A stretch of DNA of 64,000 nucleotides from Lunatimonas salinarum (lineage in GTDB: Bacteria > Bacteroidota > Bacteroidia > Cytophagales > Cyclobacteriaceae), in the NCBI RefSeq assembly GCF_017811155.1, contig NZ_JACVCV010000019.1:26377-90376 (forward strand). The letters run 5' to 3'. Position 1 is the first letter of the stretch. The number at the start of each line of letters is the position of its first letter. The notes below the pieces were generated by a model. That model was not told where the DNA came from. It did not search any database and was given only the letters and a program-made list of their open reading frames with translations. The translations under genes were made by a program, and so were the position numbers. Of this stretch, positions 19,886 to 31,000 are shown piece after piece.

Positions 19886-20563
19886 ATGCAACTTTCGGAC
19901 AATACGCAAAACACAGTTATTTTGAAAGAATACGGAAAAAATATCCAAAAGCTGGTAGAATTTATCAAAACCATTTCCAGCAAAGAGAAACGTACGGAGT
20001 ATTCGTACGCGTTAGTGGAATTGATGAAGCAACTCAATCCACAACTAAAATCAGAAAGCGATCAGAAGCTTTGGGACGACTTGTATATCATGTCGGATTT
20101 TGAACTGGACATTGATGCGCCTTTTCCCATGCCGCCTAAAGAGCTACTGGGCAAGCGCCCACAAATAGTCGGCTATCCGGAAGGTGAGGTGAAATTCAAG
20201 CATTACGGGCGGAACATTGAAAAACTGATCGAAAACGCCATCCAAATCGAAGACGACGAAGAACAGGAGGCAGCCATCATCTATATAGGCAAGCTGATGA
20301 GAAGTTTTCATTCTACTTGGAATCGAGAGAATTTTGATGACGGGATCATCATTGATGATATCAAGGTACTGTCTAAAGGAAAGTTACACATTGACCTTGA
20401 AAAGGTAAAAGAGAACGGTCTTTTTGAAACATCTACACGCCGGGACTTCAAGGTACCTTCGGTAAATGACAGCGACAACAATAATGTGCCAGGCCGAAAA
20501 ACGTACCCTGGCAACAATAAAAGACGAAACAACATCCCTAACCCTAAAAAGAGACGAAATTAA
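19886..20563 (+). CDS. DUF4290 family protein
   Basis: This 225-residue soluble protein of the Bacteroidota-specific DUF4290 family has unknown biochemical function. It is mostly helical and acidic in the middle. The final 40 residues are a low-complexity tail rich in Asn, Lys, Arg and Pro, ending in a basic KKRRN. Its stop codon overlaps the murA start by one base (TAATG), so the two are translationally coupled. This pairing suggests a housekeeping link to cell envelope growth or chromosome function, but nothing in the sequence shows which. Confidence 0.85.
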   Translation: MQLSDNTQNTVILKEYGKNIQKLVEFIKTISSKEKRTEYSYALVELMKQLNPQLKSESDQKLWDDLYIMSDFELDIDAPFPMPPKELLGKRPQIVGYPEGEVKFKHYGRNIEKLIENAIQIEDDEEQEAAIIYIGKLMRSFHSTWNRENFDDGIIIDDIKVLSKGKLHIDLEKVKENGLFETSTRRDFKVPSVNDSDNNNVPGRKTYPGNNKRRNNIPNPKKRRN

Positions 20564-21870
20564 TGGCTTCATTCCGCGTAAAGGGGGGACAAAAACTTAG
20601 GGGAGAAATCATACCGCAGGGAGCAAAAAACGAAGCCTTACAGGTATTGTGCGCCGTGTTGCTGAGTCCCGAGGATATCACCATCGAAAAAATACCCAAT
20701 ATCCGGGATGTCAACAAGTTGATTGAACTGCTGGGTGACATGGGGGTAAAAATCACCAAAAATGGCCCGGAATCCTATACCTTCAATGCCGCCAACATTA
20801 ACCTGGAGTACCTAGAAACTTCCGACTTTTTGGATAAAGCGTCTGCACTTCGCGGATCGGTGATGATATTGGGCCCCTTATTGGCCAGATTTGGGAAAGG
20901 CAAAATATCCAAGCCGGGAGGAGACAAGATCGGAAGAAGGAGAATGGATACCCATTTTACCGGATTCCAAAAACTTGGAGCCACCTTCCACTATGACAAG
21001 AAGAAAGAAATTTACCACATAGACGGCAGCGAACTCCAAGGATGCTACATGCTCTTAGATGAAGCATCGGTTACCGGAACCGCTAACCTAGTGATGGCTG
21101 CGGTAATGGCCAAGGGCAAGACCACCATCTACAATGCAGCCTGTGAACCCTACATACAGCAATTGTGTGCCATGCTAAACCGCATGGGTGCCAAAATCAG
21201 TGGAGTGGGTTCCAATCTCTTGGAAATAGAAGGGGTAGCTACTTTGAAAGGCACTACCCACACGCTGCTGCCAGACATGATCGAGATCGGCTCGTTTATC
21301 GGATTAGCCGCCATGACTCAGTCAGAAATCACCATCAAAGATGTGCAGGTAGATCGGCTCGGTATTATTCCAGAGATATTCCGACGCATGGGAATCAAAT
21401 TGGAGATCAAGGGAGACGATATCCATATCCCCGCCCAGAAACACTACGAAATTGAAACCTTTATAGACGGTTCTATTCTGACCATCGCAGATGCCATTTG
21501 GCCGGGATTCACGCCGGATCTGCTCAGCATTGTACTGGTAACCGCTACCCAATCTAAGGGCACGGTCTTGGTTCATCAAAAGATGTTTGAAAGCCGTCTC
21601 TTCTTTGTGGACAAACTGATTGACATGGGTGCCCAGATTATCCTTTGTGATCCCCACCGGGCCACTGTGATCGGCTTGGACAGGAAATATCCGCTTCGGG
21701 GCATCCGAATGACATCTCCAGACATCCGGGCAGGTGTGGCCCTGCTGATTGCCGCACTATCCGCAGAAGGCACTTCCGTCATCGATAACGTGGAACAAAT
21801 CGACAGGGGGTATCAATATATCGATCAGCGATTAAACGCCTTAGGTGCGAGTATACAGCGCATTGATTGA
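20563..21870 (+). CDS. murA: UDP-N-acetylglucosamine 1-carboxyvinyltransferase with Asp at the fosfomycin-target Cys position
   Basis: MurA transfers enolpyruvate from PEP to UDP-GlcNAc, the first committed step of peptidoglycan synthesis. The 435 residues match the family. KNEALQ near the N-terminus includes the conserved Lys22/Asn23 equivalents, and PDMIEIGSFIGLAA and GRAxx-type C-terminal blocks are present. In the flexible active-site loop, the usual PGGCAIG with catalytic Cys115 reads PGGDKIG, with Asp at residue 121. In known MurAs a Cys-to-Asp change at this site keeps activity and blocks alkylation by fosfomycin, so intrinsic resistance is predicted. Only one murA is visible here. Confidence 0.96.
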   Translation: MASFRVKGGQKLRGEIIPQGAKNEALQVLCAVLLSPEDITIEKIPNIRDVNKLIELLGDMGVKITKNGPESYTFNAANINLEYLETSDFLDKASALRGSVMILGPLLARFGKGKISKPGGDKIGRRRMDTHFTGFQKLGATFHYDKKKEIYHIDGSELQGCYMLLDEASVTGTANLVMAAVMAKGKTTIYNAACEPYIQQLCAMLNRMGAKISGVGSNLLEIEGVATLKGTTHTLLPDMIEIGSFIGLAAMTQSEITIKDVQVDRLGIIPEIFRRMGIKLEIKGDDIHIPAQKHYEIETFIDGSILTIADAIWPGFTPDLLSIVLVTATQSKGTVLVHQKMFESRLFFVDKLIDMGAQIILCDPHRATVIGLDRKYPLRGIRMTSPDIRAGVALLIAALSAEGTSVIDNVEQIDRGYQYIDQRLNALGASIQRID

Positions 21871-21906
21871 TCGTTACACCTAGTAGGTGCCATAAAAGCC
21901 AATTCC

Positions 21907-24900
21907 TTATTGCAAACTTTCTACCGGTACAGGGCGCTTATTAGCCATCAGAAACCAATACATCAACGGTACGAAATAGAGGGCAGTAAAGGTTCCGATT
22001 GTCAGGCCGCCAATCACACTGAATACCAGCGGCCGCTGTAAGTCGGCGCCCAAACCCGAACTGAAGACTACAGGAACGAGTGCGAGAATAGTGGTAATAG
22101 AGGTCATTAGAATAGGCTTAAGGCGGATTTCTCCTGCCTGGTAAAGTGCCTTCTCCAGACCCTCCTTGGTGCTGCTTTCAGGCAACCCAACAAATGGTGC
22201 CCGGAGCCGATTGATCGTATCAATCTTTAGGATTGCATCGTTTACCATGATCCCTAGCATCACCACCAAGCCAATCGCCGACATGACATTCAGGGAAGTG
22301 CCAGTGATCCATAGCACAAAAAAGGCCCCACCAACTCCTAGCGGCAACGTCAAAATCACGATCAATGGCTGTAGAAAACTTTCAAACTGCGCAGCCAAGA
22401 TAAAATATAGCAGCAGTACAGAAATCAATAGAATGCCTATCAATTGTGTCAGTGTTTCCCTGTCCTGAAAATACTGACCTACAAAATCTACAGACAAATC
22501 CCGCTCGATTCCCCATTGCCGTATTGTCGCTTCCTGCTGAGAAGGATCCTCACCGGTTAGCAACACCGATTGATAGATTCCATTTCGATCTGCGGTCACA
22601 AACTTGTAGTGGCTATCGTAATCGGCCTTTATAAAATTATCCAACAAATAAGGCGTGTCGTCTTGGCCTCGTATATACTGTGTGCGCAAAACCTGCTGAA
22701 AGTCTACCGGATTTTCTTTCAGCCGAATGGGCGTCACCTCTCCAAACCGCTTAATATCGGTGATCAAGTAATTGCCGAACAGCTTTTGGATTTGCTGCAA
22801 CAATTGATCTACACCTATTCCATACAAAGCCAGTCTTTCCTGATTTACACGGAATATTACGGCAGACTCCTTCTGCAGGCCCGGCCCTAGTTCCCACGCC
22901 TGTAGGGGCAACTCCTCCAACCATTGGTCCATTTGCCGCTCCTCCACCGGGCGTTTGCTTGCCAGGTCCTTCCAGCGGACTTCATAGTATGCCAGGTCGG
23001 AATTAAAGAGCTGATCGAAAGCATTGGGCGCATCCTGAATGGCTACTGTGGCCAAAGGATAATGCTGTTTAAAATACCTGGAAAGAAAGACTTCCTGCCG
23101 TTCCTTCTGGTTCTGATCCGGAAACATCAAATAGAGAGAAGCCTGCTGAATAGAGCTTTCGCCCTCAAACAGTAAAAACTGCCGAAGGCCTACTTCGCTT
23201 TCGGCATGGATATAAGCTCCTTCCAACGCTTCGACTACCTGGGCAATTCGATCACGATTCTGACTGGCATTTATAGGTTCATTCCAATCCACCTCCAGCA
23301 AGGCATCATACTTCTCGATAGGCGGAAGACCTTGGACAGGAAGCAGTCTCCCCAAAAAAAGCAGTGCAGGAATAAGTGCCAACAATATGACTAAGCTTAC
23401 TGCCCGATGCGCAAAAATCACCCGGTAAAGCCGCTTATATCCTCGAAGAATCCCCGTAAATAGGCGGCTATCCTCCAAAACCATCTTGCCCTGTTGCTTC
23501 GAGAAAAGCAGCTTATACATCAATGGAAGAAGTACAAAGGCCACCAAAAGAGACACGGACAAAATCGCGGCAACCGATACCGCTTGATCATAAAACAGGG
23601 CACCTGAAATCCCACTCAAAAACACAAGGGGTACAAACACTGCAAGCGTGGTCAAAACAGAACTGACCAACGCAGACATTACCTCATTCACCCCGACGAC
23701 ACATGCCTCAAAAAGAGGCAAACCATCCTGCCGCTTTCGGCTGATATTATCCAGCACAATGATGGAATTGTCTATCAGCATACCTAGTCCCAACGCAAGA
23801 CCACTTAATGAGATGACGTTAATGGAAATATCAAAAAAGTAAAAAACCAAAAAACTGATTATCAATGAAGAGGGCAAACTCACCCCAATAATGATGGGCA
23901 TCCGGTAATTGCCCATGAAAAAAAACAATACCGCAAACGCAAAGATGCCTCCAAACAAAAGGCTCGTCTGCAGATTATCAATTCCGGCATTTAGCAGCAT
24001 AGACTGATCTTGGGTAAGCTCAAATTCCACCTGCGGGTAATCCAGCCTAAATTGGTCCACTGCGTCCCGCACGAGCGGCATAAGCTCGTTCATCTTGGCG
24101 ACTGCCTGCTTGTGTACCGTGATTACCAATCCCTCCCTACCATTATATACATGAAAACCCAACGGCTTCGCAATTTCATATCTCACAGACGCGACTTTGC
24201 CGAGTGTAACCGAAGACCTGCCGTCGTTTCGCACGGGCAGCCTCATGATATCTTCCGGCGTGTCTATCCGAGTAGCGAGCCTAAGGTAATAGCGAAACTG
24301 CCCATCCTCCACGCTGATTCCGGGTAGCTCGCTGTTTCCGGCTTTGATCGCATCGATCACATGCTGTTCCGTCATACCCAGACTAGCCAAGGCTGCCCTG
24401 TTAGGCTCCACCGTGATTACACGTTCTTGTTTGCCGTTGATATCCACCAAGGCAATGCCATCTAATTGCTCCAAGCGCTTCTTCAGCACGTTTTCCACCA
24501 GCAATGAAACCGCTGCGTAGTCGATTCCTTCTTTGGGAAGCACCTGTACCCTTACCACGGGAATATCGTTGGTATTGATCCGAATCACTTGCGGACGGGG
24601 CAAATCCTCTGGGAGACCACTAATAAGGCGGTCAATCTTCTCATTGACATCAATATAGGCCAGCTCCATTTTCGTTTTGTAGTCAAAGGTTAGGCGGATA
24701 TTGCCTACTTCGCTACCAGACTTGCTTTCCATGTGCTCCAGCCCATTGAGGGTCATCAGCCCCTCACGGATATTGCTGAGGATATTTTGTTCGATGGCCT
24801 GAGGTGAAGCATTTGGATAATTCACTTTGACCACGATCTGTGGTACATCTATGGGTGGCAGCAGCGAGATGGGAAGCGTACGAAACACAATCACACTGAA

Positions 24901-24966
24901 TACCATCAGTGCCAAAAAGGTCATCCCTACAGCTATGGGTCTTGCTAGTAAAAATCTAACCATCAC
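21907..24966 (-). CDS. RND efflux transporter, inner-membrane permease (AcrB/HAE1-like)
   Basis: The 1019-residue permease has the RND layout: TM1 near residues 8-30, a large periplasmic loop, TMs 2-6, a second loop and TMs 7-12. The proton-relay helix TM4 reads LALGLGMLIDNSIIVLDNI, with one Asp where AcrB has two, as in many HAE1 relatives. It overlaps the end of the adaptor gene by 4 bp (ATGG/TGAT region), so the two form one operon. No TolC-like outer-membrane gene lies beside them. The substrate is likely drugs, detergents or metabolites rather than metal: I see no methionine-rich metal path. Confidence 0.93.
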   Translation of the reverse strand: MMVRFLLARPIAVGMTFLALMVFSVIVFRTLPISLLPPIDVPQIVVKVNYPNASPQAIEQNILSNIREGLMTLNGLEHMESKSGSEVGNIRLTFDYKTKMELAYIDVNEKIDRLISGLPEDLPRPQVIRINTNDIPVVRVQVLPKEGIDYAAVSLLVENVLKKRLEQLDGIALVDINGKQERVITVEPNRAALASLGMTEQHVIDAIKAGNSELPGISVEDGQFRYYLRLATRIDTPEDIMRLPVRNDGRSSVTLGKVASVRYEIAKPLGFHVYNGREGLVITVHKQAVAKMNELMPLVRDAVDQFRLDYPQVEFELTQDQSMLLNAGIDNLQTSLLFGGIFAFAVLFFFMGNYRMPIIIGVSLPSSLIISFLVFYFFDISINVISLSGLALGLGMLIDNSIIVLDNISRKRQDGLPLFEACVVGVNEVMSALVSSVLTTLAVFVPLVFLSGISGALFYDQAVSVAAILSVSLLVAFVLLPLMYKLLFSKQQGKMVLEDSRLFTGILRGYKRLYRVIFAHRAVSLVILLALIPALLFLGRLLPVQGLPPIEKYDALLEVDWNEPINASQNRDRIAQVVEALEGAYIHAESEVGLRQFLLFEGESSIQQASLYLMFPDQNQKERQEVFLSRYFKQHYPLATVAIQDAPNAFDQLFNSDLAYYEVRWKDLASKRPVEERQMDQWLEELPLQAWELGPGLQKESAVIFRVNQERLALYGIGVDQLLQQIQKLFGNYLITDIKRFGEVTPIRLKENPVDFQQVLRTQYIRGQDDTPYLLDNFIKADYDSHYKFVTADRNGIYQSVLLTGEDPSQQEATIRQWGIERDLSVDFVGQYFQDRETLTQLIGILLISVLLLYFILAAQFESFLQPLIVILTLPLGVGGAFFVLWITGTSLNVMSAIGLVVMLGIMVNDAILKIDTINRLRAPFVGLPESSTKEGLEKALYQAGEIRLKPILMTSITTILALVPVVFSSGLGADLQRPLVFSVIGGLTIGTFTALYFVPLMYWFLMANKRPVPVESLQ

Positions 24967-26048
24967 ATGGCTTCGTTAAGAATTTGTATGGGCGCCTGAT
25001 GGGCCAATTGAACGTTGTTGCTAACAATAACTTCTACATCAGCCGTAAGGCCATCCAGAATTTCCATCTCCTTGCCGTTATCCTTCCCTACCTCCACATA
25101 ATTCCAAATGGCTTGATTGTTTTCGATGGTAAATACCACCGGTCTACCCGATCGGTAAACCACCGCTTGCTTAGGCACCACCAAACTATCGTTCTGAGGG
25201 GCACGGATGATCGCCCTGGCATTCATCCCGGGAAGCAGTTTACCCTGATTCTGAAGCTTTATAGTAACCTGCACCAGACCGTTTTCATCTACTTTGGGAT
25301 TGATCGCGATCACTTGCCCGCGAAGACCCTCCTCTCCACCTGATACCGGGTAGATCTCAGCCGTTTGACCATTACTGATAAAGTTGATATCGGACTCCAG
25401 CACCTTAACCCGCATTTCCAATTGGCCCAAGCTTATAATCTCGCATACCTCATCCCCCGCATTTACCAAACTGCCCGTTTTCACCTGCACATCAGCTACT
25501 GTCCCACTGATGGGGGCCTTTATGGTAGACTTTTCTATCTCCATCTCAGCTTCGCGCAGGGAAATTTCTGCAGTTAGTACACCACTGGAGGCTTTCAAAC
25601 GACTGTCCCACTCGGCCAATGTCTCCACCGTGACCGCAGGGTTATCGTAAATCGTCGGATAGCCCAACTTTTCATTTTCAAAAGCCGCCATTCGCGAACG
25701 TAATTCCACCTGGGCCTTTTCAAGTGCAAACTTGCTATCGCTATTATCAAGCATGGCCAGTACATGGCCTTCCTGCACCCTGTCGCCTTCGGACACCGTC
25801 AAGTCCACCAAGTACCCCTGTCGCTCAACGATCACCATTACTTGACTGCTCGCTTCGATCTTGCCGGTAGCGTTGATGAGGTAATCAAAGGACTTGCGCT
25901 GGGAACGGCTTGTTTGCACAGAAGTAGGCTGTACCTCTTCCCTGAACGTTTCCATAGGAATTTCCTCTCCCTTCTCCTTTTCCTCCGCACAAGCAATCAA
26001 AAAACCAGACAGGAAAATGAGTAAATAAAAAACATGTTGTGTTCGCAT
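24963..26048 (-). CDS. RND efflux periplasmic adaptor (HlyD/MFP family) lipoprotein
   Basis: A 361-residue membrane-fusion protein with an N-terminal lipobox (LSGFLIAC, Cys about residue 20). The split biotinyl-lipoyl domain is visible as VERQGYLVDLTVSEGDRVQEGHVLAMLD and its partner APISGTVADVQVKTGSLVNAGDEV, separated by a short helical hairpin, then beta-barrel and membrane-proximal domains. It bridges the RND permease to an outer-membrane channel. The stop overlaps the permease start. About 190 bp of A/T-rich sequence upstream holds the promoter. Confidence 0.93.
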   Translation of the reverse strand: MRTQHVFYLLIFLSGFLIACAEEKEKGEEIPMETFREEVQPTSVQTSRSQRKSFDYLINATGKIEASSQVMVIVERQGYLVDLTVSEGDRVQEGHVLAMLDNSDSKFALEKAQVELRSRMAAFENEKLGYPTIYDNPAVTVETLAEWDSRLKASSGVLTAEISLREAEMEIEKSTIKAPISGTVADVQVKTGSLVNAGDEVCEIISLGQLEMRVKVLESDINFISNGQTAEIYPVSGGEEGLRGQVIAINPKVDENGLVQVTIKLQNQGKLLPGMNARAIIRAPQNDSLVVPKQAVVYRSGRPVVFTIENNQAIWNYVEVGKDNGKEMEILDGLTADVEVIVSNNVQLAHQAPIQILNEAM

Positions 26049-26239
26049 AACGGATTCAGTTTAAGGAGAAGGTGCATACTCAGAATCGCTCTTCTCGACT
26101 TCGATCCTATAAGTAACTAAAAATTTAAATGCACACCAACTAATACGTGCATTTTTTTATAAAAATTAACAATTATCCAATAGAAGACCACTCAGATACG
26201 CCCAAACGATCGGCAACTTGGCCAAAACAATTTTTTTAA

Positions 26240-26746
26240 TTAAAATTTTAATTGAAGAATGACTTCGTCATTTCTAGCCAAAAAAACCGGCTCATAGTAT
26301 AATCGCAAACGCAGGTCGGTCGGGTTACCGTCGTAATGGGCACGGAGTGCCGCAATGGATTGGTGGCTGAGTACCTGAAGGTCTACCTGTACCACCCCAT
26401 CCTGAACCATCCCTAATTGCTCAGCAACCTTTCTGGAAAGGTCAATCACGCGCTTAGAAGACGCTGGCAGTCGATCGTTGATCCTTACAATCGCCTGATA
26501 CCCGTTGTTTAGATTAGTCACCTTTAGGAGGGTACCAAACGGTAAGTGCTTATGAGCTGCGGTGTAGTCCCACATATCGTAAATTTCACCACTCGCCGTG
26601 GGCCGCTTATGGAAATACCTACCATAAAAACTCGCTTCACCCCGTTGGATCGTAAGCAGGGAGTCAGGGGCCGTAAACGGCGATTGACCCCGAACCTGAA
26701 CTAGTCCGGAGAAAACGAGCATTCCTATAATCAATAAATAACGCAT
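26240..26746 (-). CDS. rlpA: Septal ring lytic transglycosylase RlpA-like, DPBB domain
   Basis: This 168-residue secreted protein has a signal peptide (about 20 residues ending in VRG) and a double-psi beta-barrel core: GEASFYGRYFHKRPTASGE, DMWDYTAAHKHLPFGTLLKVTNLNNG and VRINDRLPASSKRVIDLSRKVAEQLG. Conserved His and Asp match the RlpA active site, which cleaves naked glycan strands. It lacks a SPOR domain, so it is a short form. It is divergent from sbcD. Confidence 0.85.
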   Translation of the reverse strand: MRYLLIIGMLVFSGLVQVRGQSPFTAPDSLLTIQRGEASFYGRYFHKRPTASGEIYDMWDYTAAHKHLPFGTLLKVTNLNNGYQAIVRINDRLPASSKRVIDLSRKVAEQLGMVQDGVVQVDLQVLSHQSIAALRAHYDGNPTDLRLRLYYEPVFLARNDEVILQLKF

Positions 26747-26852
26747 AATTCCCGTCTTAGCAAATCGAATGCCAACATCATTAATTAACCTTCACCCTTG
26801 CAGGACACATATTAACCGGCTAAATTTAGTCATTTATCCGAATAATCCCCCT

Positions 26853-28082
26853 ATGACAAGAATCCTACATACTGCCGATTGGCACCTTGGAAAAAGATTG
26901 CAGGAGTTTTCTCGCATAGATGAGCAAAAAGACGTATTGGAGGAGATAGTGGAAATCGCCGATCGTGAAAATGTGGACATGGTTTTGTTGGCCGGGGACG
27001 TCTATGACACCTATAACCCGACCCATGAAGCCGTGGATCTTTTTTACAAGACACTCCGAAAGCTTTCAAAAAGCGGTACCCGTCCAGTTGTTGTAATCTC
27101 AGGCAACCACGATAGCACCCAATTCATCGAAGCACCGGATCCCCTTGCCCGACAATTGGGCATCCTTTTTTACAGCAAACACGATTCGGTCATACCTACC
27201 GGTGAATTGACTGAAAGCCTTTTTATATCCCGTTCTGAATCCGGGTTTATCGAAATCAGCGGAGGCCGCTTTTCAAATCCCATACGGATTATTTTAGCCC
27301 CCTACGCCAATGAAGTACTGCTGAAAACCTATTTGGGAGAAGGAGAACGAGAAGCCTCTTTTCGGGACCTGATGGCAGCAAAATGGAAGAATCTTGCGGA
27401 TACCTATTGCGATCCTAATGGGATCAATCTATTCTTAGGCCACTTTTTCTTTATGAACGAAGGAACAAAACCGGAACCGGAGCCAGAAAGTGAGCGTCCC
27501 ATTCTGCATGTGGGTGGTACACAAGCACTTTTCACCCATCTGTTGCCACCACAGATTCAGTATGCTGCACTTGGGCACCTGCACCGGTTCCATGCAGTGT
27601 CTCAGACTCCCTGCCCGGTAGTGTATGCCAGTTCACCGCTTTCCTATTCCTTCAGCGAAGCCGACCAACAAAAGCAGGTGGTAATCATCGAAGCTGCCGC
27701 CGGTAGGCCAGTTTCTTACCAACCCATACCCCTCACGAAAGGAAGACCGCTTCATCGCAAAACCTTCGAAAACCTGGAAAAAGCCGTCGCTTGGCTACAA
27801 GCCCATCCGTATGCCTTTGTGGAATTGACCTACGCAACGGATTACGCTATCGACGCGGCTACCCGCAAAGGGCTGCTAGGTGCCCACGATGGAATCGTCA
27901 ATCTAATACCCTTGATCCGTTCGGCCGGTGAAGGCCAAAACACCGGATTACAGGTAGAAGATTTGGAAAAGGACATGGTGACGCTGTTTAATATGTACTA
28001 CCACAGTGAAAAAGGTCAGGAGCCCAACGCAGAAACCCTGGGGCTATTCAAGGAAATTATCGGTCAAAACACGGAAACATGA
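26853..28082 (+). CDS. sbcD: DNA exonuclease/endonuclease subunit SbcD (Mre11-like)
   Basis: The nuclease subunit of the SbcCD complex, which processes DNA hairpins and blocked ends. From the ATG at 26853 the protein is 409 residues and begins MTRILHTADWHLGKRL, the first metallophosphoesterase motif; an upstream in-frame ATG adds 28 residues with no family similarity and is not used. Other motifs: LAGDVYD, VISGNHDS, FLGHFF and ALGHLHRFH, giving the full two-metal site. The stop overlaps the sbcC start (ATGA), so they are coupled. Confidence 0.96.
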   Translation: MTRILHTADWHLGKRLQEFSRIDEQKDVLEEIVEIADRENVDMVLLAGDVYDTYNPTHEAVDLFYKTLRKLSKSGTRPVVVISGNHDSTQFIEAPDPLARQLGILFYSKHDSVIPTGELTESLFISRSESGFIEISGGRFSNPIRIILAPYANEVLLKTYLGEGEREASFRDLMAAKWKNLADTYCDPNGINLFLGHFFFMNEGTKPEPEPESERPILHVGGTQALFTHLLPPQIQYAALGHLHRFHAVSQTPCPVVYASSPLSYSFSEADQQKQVVIIEAAAGRPVSYQPIPLTKGRPLHRKTFENLEKAVAWLQAHPYAFVELTYATDYAIDAATRKGLLGAHDGIVNLIPLIRSAGEGQNTGLQVEDLEKDMVTLFNMYYHSEKGQEPNAETLGLFKEIIGQNTET

Positions 28083-31000
28083 TACCTATTTTACTGGAGA
28101 TACAGGGTCTTTATTCCTACAAGGAAAAACAAACCGTAGACTTCCGGACGCTCACCGCAGCGGGAATTTTCGGCATATTCGGTGCAGTAGGCAGTGGAAA
28201 ATCCTCCATTCTGGAAGGCATGCTGTTGGCACTTTACGGGAGTACAGATCGCCTTGCCGACCGAGGAGAAAAAAACAGTATGGTCAACCTTCAAAGCGAT
28301 GGACTGTTGATTGTTTTTGAATTCAGGGCCGGCCCAAAAAACGACAATACGTATGTGGCCCGGTACTCGGTAAAACGCAACAGCAAAAACTTTCAGGAGA
28401 TACGCCCCGCGGAACACACATTTTATGAAAAGTCCGGTGATCAGCTCACACCCACCGAACTACGGGCAGAGGCCTTGGTTGGAATGAAAAAAGAACACTT
28501 CAAGCAAGCCGTTATCATTCCCCAGGGAAAATTCCGCGAGTTTATAGATCTTACACCCAGCCCAAGGGCTGACATGATGAAAGAACTATTTGGGTTGGAG
28601 CGGTTTGATCTGGCTCCCCGAACCGGCAGCCTGTTGAAAACAGTTCGTGAAGAAAAGATTCGTGTCGAAACCCAGCTTGGCACTTTCCAAGACCTGACAG
28701 AGGCATCCCTGGAAGCTCTGAAAAAAGACCTGGCCGATTCCAAGAGCCTTCTAAGGCAAGAAATAAATGAACTAAAGCAGCTCGAGGCCATCTATCAGCA
28801 GCAGCAGGCACTGAGCAAAGATTTTGACGACTTGAAGGCGTTAAAAAAAGAACTGACTCACCTTAAGCAAGCCAAAGTTGAAATAGACCAGAAACGCCAT
28901 TCGATAAAAGAATACCGGCGTGCAAAAACGTACTTGAAGCCCCTTGTAGACGGCGTCGAGTCCCTAAAATTGGATAAAGAAAAATACCGGGTTTCGGTCA
29001 TTAGCTGCGAAAAACACGAAATAGAGTATAAGCAGGAGATCGATGAGTACGGAAAGGAGGTTGATGAGCTAAGGACCCGCGCCGACCAACGATCCGATAG
29101 GGAGGCCAAAATCCGAGATCTCCAAAAAGTGCTGCAGCTGCGGGAGCTGAACACCTCCTTAAACAAGGCACAGGATGAACTCAACCAACTCCGTCCCGAA
29201 ATAGAAACCGCCGAATCGGATAAAAAAAATGCCCTCTTGGAAGTAGAAAGCTTGCAGAAACGTCAGGAGGCCATTCCCTTGGTTGATCCCGGACAATTGG
29301 CCCAGTGGAAGACTTGCCACACTGAGTGGCTTCGGTTGGAAAAGGAAGAAATCAAGTATCGTAACGAACTGGAATCCCTGAAAAAGGCCTGGCGGGAGAC
29401 CAAAGCATCCTTAGACCAGTTGATAGGTCGAATGCCTTCGTCCGTCGATAACGTCAGCAATTGGTTTAATTCGCAGGCAGATCGTATCCTCCATCTGGAG
29501 AAGGAACGGGAGGAGTTTCAGTACAAATCCGGCTTGGCAGTCCATGTGCACCTACTGGAAGGTGGCAAACCCTGTCCGCTTTGTGGATCTGCCGACCATC
29601 CCGACCCGTTGGAACCATCCGACCTAAGCAAAAATCTATTAACCATTGCAACCCAAATTACCCAAGAAAAAGAAAGGCTGGAGGAAATACGGCTGCTGGA
29701 AAACCGCTACCAGCAGGAGCTCTTCAAATGCGAGCAGCTTCAGGCACAGGTTGGGAAATCCGAAGAATCACTGGACAACACCGTTGATCAACTTGCCTCG
29801 CTGAAACAAATCTTTATCCCTGACGCCATATCTTCTGCTATCCAATTGGCTGAAAAAATCGAACGAGCTTCCAAACAACATAAAGAGTGGCAGACAGTCC
29901 ATAGCAGGATAAGAGACAAAAGGAATGAGTTGGAGCAATTGCGTGAAGTGGTGGAGTCCAAGAAGGCAAAACGGGATGTTGTCCATGAGAAGACACTTAC
30001 GCTCAGCAGTGCCTTGGAGAGCAAACGGGACGAGATCAGTGATCCCGCGTTTTGTGCACCATATTTTGAAAAAGACCGTGGCTTGATATTGGCTGCCATT
30101 GAAAAGGTAAAAAGAGATATAGAAGAAACCGCAAATCGATACGACAGCAAGCGGAAACATCTTCAGGAACTGAAAGAAAAGGCAGCCCGTAACCAGGCCA
30201 GTCTATCCCAATTTTCTGAACAGCTGGCCGAAACGACCAAAAAGCTGGCTGAACTCGAAGAAAAATACCTCGCAGAAATGAAGGCGCAGGGATTCTCAGA
30301 TCACGACACGGTGGTTGATCTTTTTCGCAAGTCATTGGACCTAGATGCGTTGGATGCTGAAATACAACGCTTTGATGATAAATTCATCCGCATAGAAGAC
30401 CGGATCGAGCAGCTCGAATCCCGCCCCGGCATCCTGGACTTTTTGCCGGAAACCTACCAAAAGATGGGAGAGCAGGTAGTCTACACAAAGGCAAAAACCG
30501 ACCGTTTACAGCAACGGGTCACCATCTTGGAGCAGCAGCTGGCTTCCGGCCTACGTGACATGGAGACAAAAAAAACACTGGACATGTCACTAATGTCTTT
30601 GGAAAAACGGGAAGGTAATTTAAGGCAACTTGAAAGTCTCTTTAAGGGAAGTGGCTTTGTAAAATACGTAAGCAGTATTTACCTAAAAGAATTATGTAAT
30701 ACCGCCAATCTACGTTTTCGGAAACTTACCAAAAACAGTCTTAGTCTTGAAATAGATGAAACCAATACGTTTTGGGTCATTGACTACCTGAACGGGGGGA
30801 AAAAACGTCTTCTCAAGACCCTTTCAGGTGGGCAGACTTTTCAGGCTTCCCTTTGCCTTGCCCTGGCACTGGCCGAAAAAGTAAAATCGCTCAATCGGGC
30901 CGATCAGAGTTTCTTCTTCTTGGACGAGGGATTTGGAGCACTAGACAAGACCTCCCTTCGGATTGTATTTGAAACCCTCAAGTCCCTTCGGTTGGAGAAC

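Noticed and set aside
21871..21906. CACCT/AGGTG hairpin between murA and the RND gene as a terminator
   Set aside because: The stem is only five base pairs and no T-tract follows on either strand.
26769..26852. Upstream start for sbcD
   Set aside because: The extra 28 residues lie in intergenic-type sequence; SbcD proteins begin at the MTRILHTADWHLG motif.
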